Shown: positions 1 to 7,099 of the stretch, piece by piece
Numbering within the stretch: position 1 is the first letter of the stretch
How the letters are laid out: every line of letters starts with the position of its first letter
Assembly: GCA_900552305.1 (NCBI GenBank)
Contig: URZD01000033.1
Location: 1-14,507 of the forward strand
Origin: an uncultured Eubacteriales bacterium
GTDB lineage: Bacteria; Bacillota; Clostridia; Monoglobales; Monoglobaceae
Direction of reading: 5' to 3'
Length of the DNA stretch: 14,507 nucleotides
Notes under the pieces: model-generated
Told to the model about the DNA's origin: nothing
Databases searched by the model: none
Seen by the model: the letters and a program-made list of their open reading frames with translations, nothing else
Program-made: the position numbers and the translations under genes

Positions 1-1
1 T

Positions 2-640
2 GGAACAACCATCGGTGGAGTTATCGTTGAAAGTGGTAAGTTTGACTGGGAAGCATCCGGTAAATTTGCATCCCTGACAGAGCCTAATCCAAGCTACCAC
101 GGAGTAAGCTTCACAAAGGCCTGCGGACCGGCTGCATTTGTTACAAAAATCCGTGCAATACTGCTCCGTGACACAGGTGCGGCAATTTCGCCGTTTAATG
201 CGTTTCTGCTCCTTCAGGGACTTGAGACTCTTTCGCTGCGCGTTGAGCGTCATGCGGAGAACACGAAAAAGGTGCTTGAATTTTTGACGGCGCATCCGCA
301 GGTTGAAAAGGTACATCACCCCGCGCTTAAAGACCACCCCGACCATGAGCTTTACAAAAAATACTATCCCAACGGCGGCGACTCGATTTTCACATTTGAC
401 ATTAAGGGCGGCGCAAAGGAAGCACAGGATTTCATCGACAGACTTCAGATTTTCTCGCTGCTCGCAAACGTAGCGGACGTAAAATCGCTTGTTATTCACC
501 CGGCAAGCACCACACATTCGCAGCTGTCCGAGGAGGAACTTCTCGATCAGGGCATAAAGCCGAACACAATAAGGCTTTCGATAGGAACAGAGAGTGCAAA
601 GGATATAATCGCTGATTTGGAGCAGGCTTTTGAAGGATAA
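2..640 (+). CDS. metY: O-acetylhomoserine sulfhydrylase, C-terminal half (partial at window start)
   Basis: The reading frame is open from base 2 to the TAA at 638-640 and gives 212 residues of a Cys/Met-metabolism PLP enzyme. It starts GTTIGGVIVESGKFDW, which in this family lies just after the lysine that binds PLP, so the catalytic lysine and the first half (about 210 of a usual 425 residues) lie outside the window. Features seen include the segment ISPFNAFLLLQGLETLSLR near residues 65-85 and the C-terminal block with HPASTTHSQL and IRLSIGTE, both typical of this fold. The family makes homocysteine from O-acetylhomoserine and sulfide (or methionine with methanethiol) in the cytoplasm. The GKFDW and NPSYHG stretches favour the MetY branch over MetB/MetC or methionine gamma-lyase, but exact substrate is inferred. 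No hairpin terminator is visible in the AT-rich gap that follows. Confidence 0.88.
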   Translation, partial: GTTIGGVIVESGKFDWEASGKFASLTEPNPSYHGVSFTKACGPAAFVTKIRAILLRDTGAAISPFNAFLLLQGLETLSLRVERHAENTKKVLEFLTAHPQVEKVHHPALKDHPDHELYKKYYPNGGDSIFTFDIKGGAKEAQDFIDRLQIFSLLANVADVKSLVIHPASTTHSQLSEEELLDQGIKPNTIRLSIGTESAKDIIADLEQAFEG

Positions 641-695
641 AATAAGGAATAATATGATTTAACAATAAAAAAATAAACTTTTTACAAAAAATCTA

Positions 696-724
696 TTGAC
701 AAATCAAAAAAAAAGTTGTATACT
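696..724 (+). promoter_or_regulatory. SigA-type promoter of the liv locus
   Basis: TTGACA (696-701) and TATACT (719-724) are separated by exactly 17 bp inside a very A-rich stretch, which is close to the ideal housekeeping promoter. Transcription would start near 731, giving a leader of about 37 nt before the ATG at 768. No operator-like inverted repeat is visible over it, so expression is likely high by default. Confidence 0.85.
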
Positions 725-767
725 GTTGCGTAATTATAGCTAAAAGGAGAAAGTGGAGGTAGTAATT

Positions 768-1898
768 ATGAAAAAATTATCAGCAATGCTGCTGGCAGGC
801 GTGATGGCGGTTACGGCACTCACGGGCTGTGGCAAGGCAAACACAGGTTACACATCGGAGAACACAAAGTTTGTTATAGGCGCAACGGGACCTCTCACGG
901 GTGACGCTTCGTCTTACGGCGTATCGGTACAGAACGGCGCAAAGCTCGCAATGAAACAGGTAAACGAGGCGGGCGGTCTTAATGGAATAGAGTTTGATTT
1001 TGTAATAAAGGACGATAAGGCTACTGCTGCCGACGCTGCTACCGGTTATGATACTCTTTACGAGTCGGGTATGCAGGCGTCTTTAGGCTCGGTTACATCG
1101 GGTTCCTGCGATTCGTTCGCTTCAAAGGCTGTGGAGGATAACGTATTCGTTCTGACGCCGTCGGCTTCGGCTGCAAACGTGATTGAGAACCGTGACAACG
1201 CTTTCCGCGTTTGCTTCGGCGACCCGGATCAAGGTACATTGGCAGCTGAGGAGCTGACAAAGGAGTTTAAAAACATCGGCGCTATATATGATACAAGCGA
1301 TGCTTATTCATCGGGTATCTACAAGGCGTTTGACGAGAAAATGAAGGAACTCGGCGTTGAGTACAACACCCAGACCTTTGACGCGGAGAACAAGAAGGAC
1401 TTCACAACACAGGTTAAGGCTTTAAAGGACTGCGATGTAATTTTCCTTCCTATATATTATACCGAGGCGGGTCTGATTGCAAAGTCGGTAACCGCTGCGG
1501 AAAGCAGTGCGCTGCTGTTCGGTTGTGACGGTCTTGACGGTATTGCGGATCAGATTGACTCATCGGTAAAGAATACAATCAAGTATATCACACCGTTTGA
1601 TGTAAACAGTGCGGACGAAAGCGTAAAGAGCTTTGTCAATGCATATAAGGCGGAGTACAATGAAGAACCCGACCAGTTTGCGGCTGACGGATATGATGCG
1701 TTCATGGCTATATATAACGCTATGAAGAAGGCTGACGTTAAGGATGTTAAAATCAGTGCATCAGACCTTTGCGAGCAGCTTGTTTCAGTATTCACTTCAA
1801 GCGACTTCAAGTACACGGGCGCAACAGGCGAGATGACTTGGGACAAGTCCGGCGCCTGCAACAAGAAACCGCAGATTGTAACGCTAGAAAGCAAATAA
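768..1898 (+). CDS. livJ: Branched-chain amino acid ABC transporter substrate-binding lipoprotein
   Basis: This is a 376-residue extracytoplasmic binding protein of the Peripla_BP_6 (LivJ/LivK) type that would capture leucine, isoleucine, valine or related ligands outside the membrane and hand them to LivHM. The ATG at 768 is chosen over an in-frame GTG at 753 because GGAGG at 755-759 is a ribosome binding site placed 8 bases before this ATG, and because the protein then starts with a clean lipoprotein signal: MKKL, a hydrophobic run, then the lipobox LTGC with the anchoring Cys at residue 21. The mature part opens with FVIGATGPLTGDASSYG and NGAKLAMKQVNEAGGLNG, the family's hallmark first lobe; DGYDAFMAIYNAMKKA lies near the C-terminus. 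The gene heads the liv locus and is separated from livH by a hairpin terminator. The precise ligand cannot be read from sequence. Confidence 0.93.
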   Translation: MKKLSAMLLAGVMAVTALTGCGKANTGYTSENTKFVIGATGPLTGDASSYGVSVQNGAKLAMKQVNEAGGLNGIEFDFVIKDDKATAADAATGYDTLYESGMQASLGSVTSGSCDSFASKAVEDNVFVLTPSASAANVIENRDNAFRVCFGDPDQGTLAAEELTKEFKNIGAIYDTSDAYSSGIYKAFDEKMKELGVEYNTQTFDAENKKDFTTQVKALKDCDVIFLPIYYTEAGLIAKSVTAAESSALLFGCDGLDGIADQIDSSVKNTIKYITPFDVNSADESVKSFVNAYKAEYNEEPDQFAADGYDAFMAIYNAMKKADVKDVKISASDLCEQLVSVFTSSDFKYTGATGEMTWDKSGACNKKPQIVTLESK

Positions 1899-1920
1899 TC
1901 GTACACACCGCATAAGCGGG

Positions 1921-1996
1921 TTTGATACGGATAAAGAGATAGAGGAGCTTGTTGGCGGCGGGTAATTCGCCGTGACGCAAAGCTATAGATTAAAGC
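1921..1996 (+). ncRNA. Possible c-di-GMP-I (GEMM-I) riboswitch-like element or remnant
   Basis: In the gap after livJ, a 5-bp stem CGGCG/CGCCG (1956-1960 with 1968-1972, loop 1961-1967) is followed by TGACGCAAAGCTATAG, with GACGCAAAGC at 1974-1983. That decamer directly after a stem is the most recognisable part of the GEMM-I c-di-GMP riboswitch. A GGATAAA at 1929-1935 could stand for the GGCAAA box, but about 20 extra bases lie between it and the stem, and the usual GGGCCTAA after the decamer reads GATTAA here. The tetraloop receptor stem is not evident. A terminator hairpin follows at 2002, where an expression platform would be. This is therefore a suggestion only: it may be a diverged aptamer, a decayed one, or chance. 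Confidence 0.25.
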
Positions 1997-2001
1997 AAAA
2001 T

Positions 2002-2037
2002 TGGTTGGGTGCATTGCGCCCAACCATATGTTGTTTT
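2002..2037 (+). terminator. Intrinsic terminator (attenuator) between livJ and livH
   Basis: TGGTTGGGTGC (2002-2012) pairs with GCGCCCAACCA (2016-2026) through 11 bp with one T-G wobble and a 3-base loop, followed by the T-rich tail TATGTTGTTTT. It should stop a share of transcripts after livJ, so that the binding protein exceeds the membrane and ATPase subunits. No separate promoter for livHMGF is visible downstream, so readthrough or a regulated switch would be needed to express them. Confidence 0.7.
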
Positions 2038-2051
2038 AAAAGCGTGTCGAG

Positions 2052-2100
2052 TATAAACGTGTTCGGCTTTGAAAATTATCGGGAGACGAACACGTTTATA
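2052..2100 (+). repeat. 14-bp perfect inverted repeat in the livH leader
   Basis: TATAAACGTGTTCG (2052-2065) is matched by its exact reverse complement at 2087-2100, with a 21-base spacer. The 12-mer TTTGAAAATTAT occurs in the spacer (2068-2079) and again directly after the right arm (2101-2112). The arms could form an RNA hairpin in the livHMGF leader, act as a second weak terminator, or be a protein binding site; there is no long T run to settle it. The rest of the leader to 2247 holds a small GCCG-GAAA-CGGC hairpin (about 2215-2226) and the livH ribosome binding site, and nothing else recognised. Confidence 0.6.
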
Positions 2101-2247
2101 TTTGAAAATTATTAAGTGGTACAAACGGCTTTTTGCTTGCTGCGAATATGGCTGCACGTCAGACAAACAAAAGAGAGCCGGCTGATGTCACACAAAAAAA
2201 TAAAGGGGCGTCCGAGCCGGAAACGGCATTGGAGGAAAGGAGAAATT

Positions 2248-3111
2248 ATGAGTACATTTATTGACGGACTGAGTCTTGGCAGTATATACGCCTTGATTGC
2301 ACTCGGATACACAATGGTATACGGTATCGCAAAAATGCTGAACTTTGCTCACGGCGATATAATCATGGTCGGCGCGTATGCGATATTTACAACTCTTGCG
2401 ATTGGAGGAAATCCGTGGCTTGCGATTATCGTGGCGGTTGTGATATGTACGTTCCTCGGCATTGCTACGGAAAAACTCGCGTATAAGCCGCTGAGGGGCG
2501 CATCTCCGCTTGCAGTGCTTATTACGGCAATCGGCGTAAGCTATCTGCTGCAAAGTATAGCACAGCTTATTTACGGCGCAAAGTCACGCCCCGTGAGTAT
2601 AGCAACCTTCCCGTCCGTGGCAATCGGCTCGATAAAGATAAACATTGCAACAATTATTACACTTGTTGCGGGAGCGATAATCATGATTGCGCTTACGCTG
2701 TTTATAAACAAGACAAAAATGGGACGGGCGATGCTTGCGGTTTCGGAGGACAGAGGTGCGGCACAGCTTATGGGTATAAACGTAAACGCGGTCATTACCG
2801 CAACATTTGCAATCGGCTCTGCTCTTGCGGCTTTCGCGAGCGTGTTCTACCTTATGCAGATTCCGAGTACAAGTCCGACACTCGGCTCAATGCCGGGTAT
2901 CAAAGCGTTTACCGCGGCGGTAATCGGCGGAATAGGCTCCGTGCCGGGCGCGATGATAGGCGGAGTTGTTCTCGGACTTATCGAAAAACTGTCGCTCAGC
3001 ATACCGCCGCTTGCACCGTATACTACGGCGTTTGAATTTGCGCTGCTGATAATAATTCTTTTGGTTAAGCCGACCGGCTTGCTCGGCAAGCAGAGAAGAG
3101 AGAAGGTGTAA
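2248..3111 (+). CDS. livH: Branched-chain amino acid ABC transporter permease LivH
   Basis: This gene encodes 287 residues of the LivH family of membrane permeases, one half of the transmembrane channel. The ATG at 2248 is chosen because GGAGGAAAGGAG (2231-2242) sits just before it and because MSTFIDGLSLGSIYALIALGY is the usual family start; the frame is open upstream to 2116, but that 44-residue extension is basic, polar and unlike the family. Seen in order: the N-terminal membrane helix with YALIALG, the block GYTMVYGIAKMLNFAHGD, several hydrophobic helices, the cytoplasmic loop MGRAMLAVSEDRGAAQLMGIN (about residues 153-173) that contacts the ATPases, and a C-terminal AAVIGGIGSVPGAMIGG. Two bases separate its stop from livM, so the two are translationally linked. 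Confidence 0.93.
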   Translation: MSTFIDGLSLGSIYALIALGYTMVYGIAKMLNFAHGDIIMVGAYAIFTTLAIGGNPWLAIIVAVVICTFLGIATEKLAYKPLRGASPLAVLITAIGVSYLLQSIAQLIYGAKSRPVSIATFPSVAIGSIKINIATIITLVAGAIIMIALTLFINKTKMGRAMLAVSEDRGAAQLMGINVNAVITATFAIGSALAAFASVFYLMQIPSTSPTLGSMPGIKAFTAAVIGGIGSVPGAMIGGVVLGLIEKLSLSIPPLAPYTTAFEFALLIIILLVKPTGLLGKQRREKV

Positions 3112-3113
3112 TA

Positions 3114-4292
3114 ATGTCGGGATATTTAAGCAATATAAAATCAAGTTTCAAACTGAAGCATTACGCAAATTATATCGGAGTAACCCTGTTCCTTATTATT
3201 ACCTGTATACTTATGTCGGCAGGTTATCTTAACCGTTCAACCGCAAATCTGATTACACAGATAGCGTATTCGATAATTCTTGCGGTTTCACTTAACCTTG
3301 TTGTCGGATTCCTTGGCGAGCTTAGCTTGGGACACGCGGGCTTCATGTGCGTGGGCGCATACCTTGGCTGTTACCTTGCAAATCAGCTCCACACGGTCAT
3401 AGGCTCACCGCTTGTCGTACTGATAATTTCAATGCTTGCGGGCGGAATTATTGCTGCGGTATTCGGTTTGATTATCGGATTGCCTGCACTCCGTCTGAGG
3501 GGTGACTACCTTGCAATTGTTACGCTTGCGTTCGGCGAAATTGTAAGAACGGTATTCAAAAACCTTGATATGTTCGGCGGCGCGCTCGGACTTTCGACAA
3601 AGAAGTACGGAACAAACCTGTTCATTGTTGCGCTTATAGTGGTGCTGATAATGCTTATACTTGTTCAAAACCTTATCCGCAGCCGCCACGGCCGTGCGAT
3701 TACGGCGATACGCGATAACGAGATTGCGGCAAAGGCTATGGGAATAAACGTAACCTTTTACAAGCTGTTCGTATTTGTGATTTCGGCGTTCTTTGCGGGC
3801 ATTGCGGGCGTTATTTACGGTCACTACGCAACACCGGTGCTTTATTCGTTCTTCTCGTACAACTACTCAATTGAGATTTTGGTTATGGTCGTACTCGGCG
3901 GAATGGGAAGCATAAACGGCTCAATAATTGCAGCTACGATTATCACGTTCATTAACTTCCAGCTGACAACAAAGCTCTCGGGCGATATGGCGGCGTTAAA
4001 GTTCCTTATTTACGCATTGATTCTTATTATAATGGTAATCCTTAACAATGCTCCGTCGCTTAAAGGCTTTAAAAAGAGCCTCAGCCTTAAGCACTTGGCG
4101 GATGTTATCGGCGCGGGAATTGAAAAGCTGTTCCCGAGAAAACGCGATATTGAAAAAGAGCGCGCCGAGATAAAGGACGACGCTGCAGATTGGAAGCAGG
4201 TTCCGACCAAAATCGACGTTGACGTATTGCTTTCGACGGATGTACAAAAGGACAGAGTTGCAGGCTCGGTTCGCGAAAAGGGGGATAAATAG
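3114..4292 (+). CDS. livM: Branched-chain amino acid ABC transporter permease LivM
   Basis: This gene encodes 392 residues of the second channel-forming permease. About residues 15-315 are hydrophobic helices carrying family blocks: LNLVVGFLGELSLGHAGFM near 60-80, LPALRLRGDYLAIVTLAFGE near 123-142, the ATPase-contact loop RHGRAITAIRDNEIAAKAMG near 192-211, and VVLGGMGSINGSIIAA near 259-275. The last 75 or so residues form a charged, soluble tail (RKRDIEKERAEIKDD and onward) with no recognised domain, probably cytoplasmic. The ATG follows the livH stop by 2 bases, with AGAGAGAAGG upstream serving as the ribosome binding site. The tail is the only unusual part. Confidence 0.93.
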   Translation: MSGYLSNIKSSFKLKHYANYIGVTLFLIITCILMSAGYLNRSTANLITQIAYSIILAVSLNLVVGFLGELSLGHAGFMCVGAYLGCYLANQLHTVIGSPLVVLIISMLAGGIIAAVFGLIIGLPALRLRGDYLAIVTLAFGEIVRTVFKNLDMFGGALGLSTKKYGTNLFIVALIVVLIMLILVQNLIRSRHGRAITAIRDNEIAAKAMGINVTFYKLFVFVISAFFAGIAGVIYGHYATPVLYSFFSYNYSIEILVMVVLGGMGSINGSIIAATIITFINFQLTTKLSGDMAALKFLIYALILIIMVILNNAPSLKGFKKSLSLKHLADVIGAGIEKLFPRKRDIEKERAEIKDDAADWKQVPTKIDVDVLLSTDVQKDRVAGSVREKGDK

Positions 4293-4294
4293 TT

Positions 4295-5071
4295 ATGAGT
4301 GAGTATATGCTTGAAACAAGACAACTCGGAATTTCCTTTGGCGGACTTAAAGCGGCTCAGGATATAAACATTAAGATAAAGAAAAATCAGCTTTACGGTC
4401 TGATTGGACCGAACGGCGCGGGCAAAACAACAACATTTAATCTCCTTACGGGCGTTTATGCGCCGACAACCGGCAGCTTTTTCCTGGACGGTGAGGAGCT
4501 TACCGGCAAATCACAGGAAGTAATCAACCGTAAGGGAATCGCAAGAACATTTCAGAATATCAGACTTTTTAATAATATGAGCGTTATTCGCAATGTACTT
4601 GTCGGACTTCACAATCAGCCGGAGTTCCGTGTGACGCCGCTGGAGAGTATGCTGCGTTTGCCGCGGCATTACGAGCGCGAGGAGGCTATGCGCGACAAGG
4701 CAAAGGAGCTGCTCAGAATTTTCGGTCTGGAGGAGGAGCGCAACAATCTTGCCTGCAATCTTCCGTACGGCAAACAAAGAAAGCTGGAAATTGCGCGCGC
4801 TCTTGCGACAAACCCAAAGCTCTTACTTCTTGACGAACCGGCGGCGGGCATGAATCCGAACGAAACGGCAGAGCTGATGGATACTATAAGGCTTATCCGT
4901 GACAAATTTGATATGACTATACTTTTGATAGAACATGATATGAAGCTGGTTGCCGGCATATGCGAGGAGCTTACCGTACTGAACTTCGGCAGCGTCCTTG
5001 CCCAAGGAAAGACCGCGGAGGTTTTGAACGATCCTAAGGTTATCACGGCGTATATCGGTGAAGATGATTAG
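4295..5071 (+). CDS. livG: Branched-chain amino acid ABC transporter ATP-binding protein LivG
   Basis: This is a 258-residue cytoplasmic ATPase, one of two that power the LivHM channel. Seen: Walker A GPNGAGKTT at 38-46, Q-loop glutamine in RTFQNIRLF at residue 87, an ABC signature NLPYGKQRKLEIARAL around 155-170 (the YGKQR form replaces canonical SGGQ, as is usual in LivG), Walker B LLLLDEPAAGMNP with D180 and E181, and the switch histidine in IEHDMKLV at 214. The C-terminus with FGSVLAQGKTAEVLNDP is typical. The gene starts 2 bases after livM and is followed by livF after 15 bases, so it is part of one operon. All catalytic residues are present. Confidence 0.95.
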   Translation: MSEYMLETRQLGISFGGLKAAQDINIKIKKNQLYGLIGPNGAGKTTTFNLLTGVYAPTTGSFFLDGEELTGKSQEVINRKGIARTFQNIRLFNNMSVIRNVLVGLHNQPEFRVTPLESMLRLPRHYEREEAMRDKAKELLRIFGLEEERNNLACNLPYGKQRKLEIARALATNPKLLLLDEPAAGMNPNETAELMDTIRLIRDKFDMTILLIEHDMKLVAGICEELTVLNFGSVLAQGKTAEVLNDPKVITAYIGEDD

Positions 5072-5086
5072 AGGGGGTGTGCATCA

Positions 5087-5791
5087 ATGTTAAAGGTTGA
5101 AAATTTAGAGGTAGCCTACGGAATGATAAAGGCGATAAAGGGTGTGTCATTCGAGGTAAACGAGGGCGAGGTTATAGCCCTTATCGGCGCGAACGGCGCG
5201 GGCAAAACAACTATTCTGCACACCGTTACGGGACTTCTTTCGCCACAGGCGGGCAGCATAGTCTTTGAGGGCGTGGAGCTGACAAAAATCCCGGCTCATA
5301 AGATAGTGGGAATGGGAATGGCTCATGTACCCGAGGGCAGACGCGTTTTTCAGGAACTGACCGTTCTTGAAAACCTTAAACTGGGCGCGTTCATACTTAA
5401 CGATAAAAAGAGAATCGAATCCAATCTTGAATATGTGTATACGCATTTTCCAAGGCTGAAAGAACGCCGCGGTCAGGTTGCGGGAACGCTTTCGGGCGGC
5501 GAACAGCAGATGCTTGCAATGGGAAGGGCTCTTATGTCCAACCCGAAAATTATACTCATGGACGAGCCGTCGATGGGGCTTTCGCCTATTCTTGTGTCGG
5601 AGATTTTCAATATCATAAAAGAGGTATCCGCGGACGGTACAACGGTTTTGCTTGTTGAGCAGAACGCGAAAAAGGCATTATCTATTGCAAACCGTGCATA
5701 TGTCCTTGAAACAGGCAAAATAGTTTTGGAGGGCGATGCAAAAGAGCTTATGAACGACGAACAGGTTAAGAAGGCGTACTTGGGCGAGTAA
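5087..5791 (+). CDS. livF: Branched-chain amino acid ABC transporter ATP-binding protein LivF
   Basis: This is a 234-residue cytoplasmic ATPase, the partner of LivG. Seen: Walker A GANGAGKTT at 34-42, the LivF block HVPEGRRVFQELTVLENL near 80-97, the signature LSGGEQQMLAMGRAL at 135-149, Walker B IILMDEPSMGLSP with D159 and E160, and the LivF-typical VEQN switch region (190-193), where glutamine stands in place of histidine. The ATG at 5087 has AGAGGGGG at 5070-5077 as its ribosome binding site, which overlaps the livG stop. Length and motifs match the family. It is the last gene before the strong terminator at 6031. Confidence 0.95.
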   Translation: MLKVENLEVAYGMIKAIKGVSFEVNEGEVIALIGANGAGKTTILHTVTGLLSPQAGSIVFEGVELTKIPAHKIVGMGMAHVPEGRRVFQELTVLENLKLGAFILNDKKRIESNLEYVYTHFPRLKERRGQVAGTLSGGEQQMLAMGRALMSNPKIILMDEPSMGLSPILVSEIFNIIKEVSADGTTVLLVEQNAKKALSIANRAYVLETGKIVLEGDAKELMNDEQVKKAYLGE

Positions 5792-5876
5792 TCTGAAATC
5801 GGTAAATTAGATTTTGATTGCTGATGTATTTGCGTGTAGGCGCACAAATATGACGACTTGAGACGGTTGTCACAGT

Positions 5877-5968
5877 TGTCACGGTATCACGACTGTTGCG
5901 TCTGTTGCGGTTGTTACGGTATCGCGGCTGTCACGGTATCACGACTGTTGCGGTATCGCGGTTGGTTG
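5877..5968 (+). repeat. Degenerate short tandem repeat patch
   Basis: A 24-bp segment at 5877-5900 recurs without change at 5929-5952 (period 52). Around and between them are shorter variants of a roughly 17-bp unit built on CGGTATCRCGRCTGTTG, for example at about 5917, 5934 and 5951. The patch lies between the livF stop and its terminator, within a transcribed, non-coding stretch (5792-6030) that shows no other gene or clear signal. It is likely a slippage-born simple repeat rather than a regulated element. Confidence 0.7.
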
Positions 5969-6030
5969 GATAGCTATTTGCAGATGATGTGCGGTGTTTT
6001 GCGCACTTCCCGCGGCAACAACCGAATATA

Positions 6031-6075
6031 GAAACACGCTCCGAAAAGGTTTCCCTTTTCGGAGCGTGTTTTTTT
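6031..6075 (+). terminator. Strong intrinsic terminator of the liv operon
   Basis: The arm from 6032 to 6049 (AAACACGCTCCGAAAAGG) pairs perfectly with 6054-6071 over 18 bp across the four-base loop TTTC and runs into a T stretch ending at 6075. It ends the liv transcript. A shorter AT-rich run on the other side (GAAAC preceded by ATATA) means it could also serve the minus-strand gene fragment that ends at 6119. Confidence 0.93.
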
Positions 6076-6118
6076 GTGCCGTTTTGAACTTATTGTATTT
6101 ATGATACCTGTTATTCTG

Positions 6119-6490
6119 TTAATTCAAGGAAATACTGTCGCTCTCGCAAAGAGCCGTCATGCTCACGTCCCACAAGAACGCACTTACTTTCGCTGCGCCT
6201 TCGGTTTCAAAACAATGCTCCTTGAAGTATATTACAGAGCCTTCTGCAACCTCTGCCGAAATAGACTGTATTTCCACAGGCGGCATTATCTGTACGGTTT
6301 TTATATTCATAAGCGCACCGTTTGCATTGTAGCTTGCAAGATATACGGTGCCGATTCTGTTAAAGTTTGAAAGTGTGCAGCTGTCCGCCGAAAGCTCAAT
6401 AAAGGTTTCGTCCTCGCTTGCCCATTTCGCTGTCAATGTGATGTCCTCGGTAACAGGCTGAGTAAAGCTGTATCTTACTCCGTCCTTATA
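6119..6490 (-). pseudogene. C-terminal fragment of a surface protein with an InlB-type B-repeat
   Basis: The minus-strand frame from about 6490 down to the TAA at 6119-6121 has no plausible start codon with a ribosome binding site and is cut off upstream by a stop at 6491-6493. Its first residues, YKDGVRYSFTQPVTEDITL followed by TAKW, match the end of a Listeria-Bacteroides (Flg_new/InlB B-repeat) module found in secreted or wall-bound proteins. The following 90 or so residues include VYLASYNANGALMNIKTV and KVSAFLWDVSMTALC, a pattern I associate with C-terminal domains of large Clostridia surface proteins. The fragment ends at a natural stop 44 bases from the shared terminator. It is a truncated relic of an outer-surface protein; no function is expected. 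Confidence 0.65.
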
Positions 6491-6491
6491 T

Positions 6492-7046
6492 CAGCCGAGG
6501 AAACGGTATTCCGCACAGCTGAATATCACTCCGCCGGAGCTTGCAAGGTTTTACGAATATGAAAAAACGCTCGGCAAGGAAAAGTTTACGGAGGCAATAT
6601 GGCTTATCCGCGGCACTGACGGACGAAACGGTATCGACAACGAGTGCCTTGATATTCTTAAATATACAAGCGTTGAAAAGATGATGAGGTATGCAGCGGA
6701 CTATATTACAGAGGAAAACAAAAACAGACAATCATGGAATCAGTTACAGCTTCGCTACATGATTTCGGATTGGCGGGGCTATGTTATCAATGCGGAAAAA
6801 TTAGACTGGAATCTTAAAGACAGCTTTATTCTGTTCCCGAAAAATTTTGAGGAGACACACGACCGCGCAGCAGACCTTGCCGAGATAGAAAACGCGAAGA
6901 TTATGGACGCGGAAGTACAAAAACAGGAAATGCAGTTAAATGCAAGCTACGGTTACAGCACAAAAAGCTATCTTATCCGCGCACCTCATTCGGCAGCCGA
7001 GATTGTTGCAGAGGGTCAGGCGCTACGTCACTGCGTGGCAAGCTAA
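6492..7046 (+). pseudogene. Internal fragment of a PcfJ-like protein
   Basis: The frame is open from 6462 to the TAA at 7044-7046, and homology appears to begin at about 6492. The roughly 184 residues include YEYEKTLGKEKFTEAIWLI, the block LKDSFILFPKNFEETHDRA, and near the end YLIRAPHSAAEIVAEGQALR followed by HCVAS. These resemble the PcfJ-like family (named for the pCF10 conjugation region and common in Firmicutes mobile elements), where HCVxxY normally continues into another 100 or so residues. Here the frame ends right after the serine, at the border with the transposase fragment, and the N-terminus is missing. An ATG at 6681 exists but lies inside the conserved region. It is best read as a broken leftover of an integrative or conjugative element. 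Confidence 0.72.
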
Positions 7047-7099
7047 GCTCCCGTTTTTTGCCTCGTGAATATCCTCATTAAATATTGCCACCCGCAGAC

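Noticed and set aside
753..767. GTG start for the LivJ protein
   Set aside because: It overlaps the ribosome binding site itself and would put five residues ahead of the lipoprotein signal.
1550..2023. Minus-strand open frame of 157 residues across the end of livJ
   Set aside because: It is a shadow of livJ: no family resemblance, no ribosome binding site, and it runs through the terminator hairpin.
2069..2102. TTGAAA...TATATT as a livH promoter
   Set aside because: The spacing is 22 bp, too long for a SigA promoter.
2116..2247. N-terminal extension of LivH by 44 residues
   Set aside because: The extension is basic and polar, lacks a ribosome binding site, covers the leader hairpins and is unlike any LivH start; the ATG at 2248 has a strong site.
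5877..5968. CRISPR array
   Set aside because: The units overlap and vary, there are no uniform spacers, and no cas gene is nearby.
6074..6370. Plus-strand open frame of 98 residues after the liv terminator
   Set aside because: It is antisense to the surface-protein fragment and begins inside the terminator tail.
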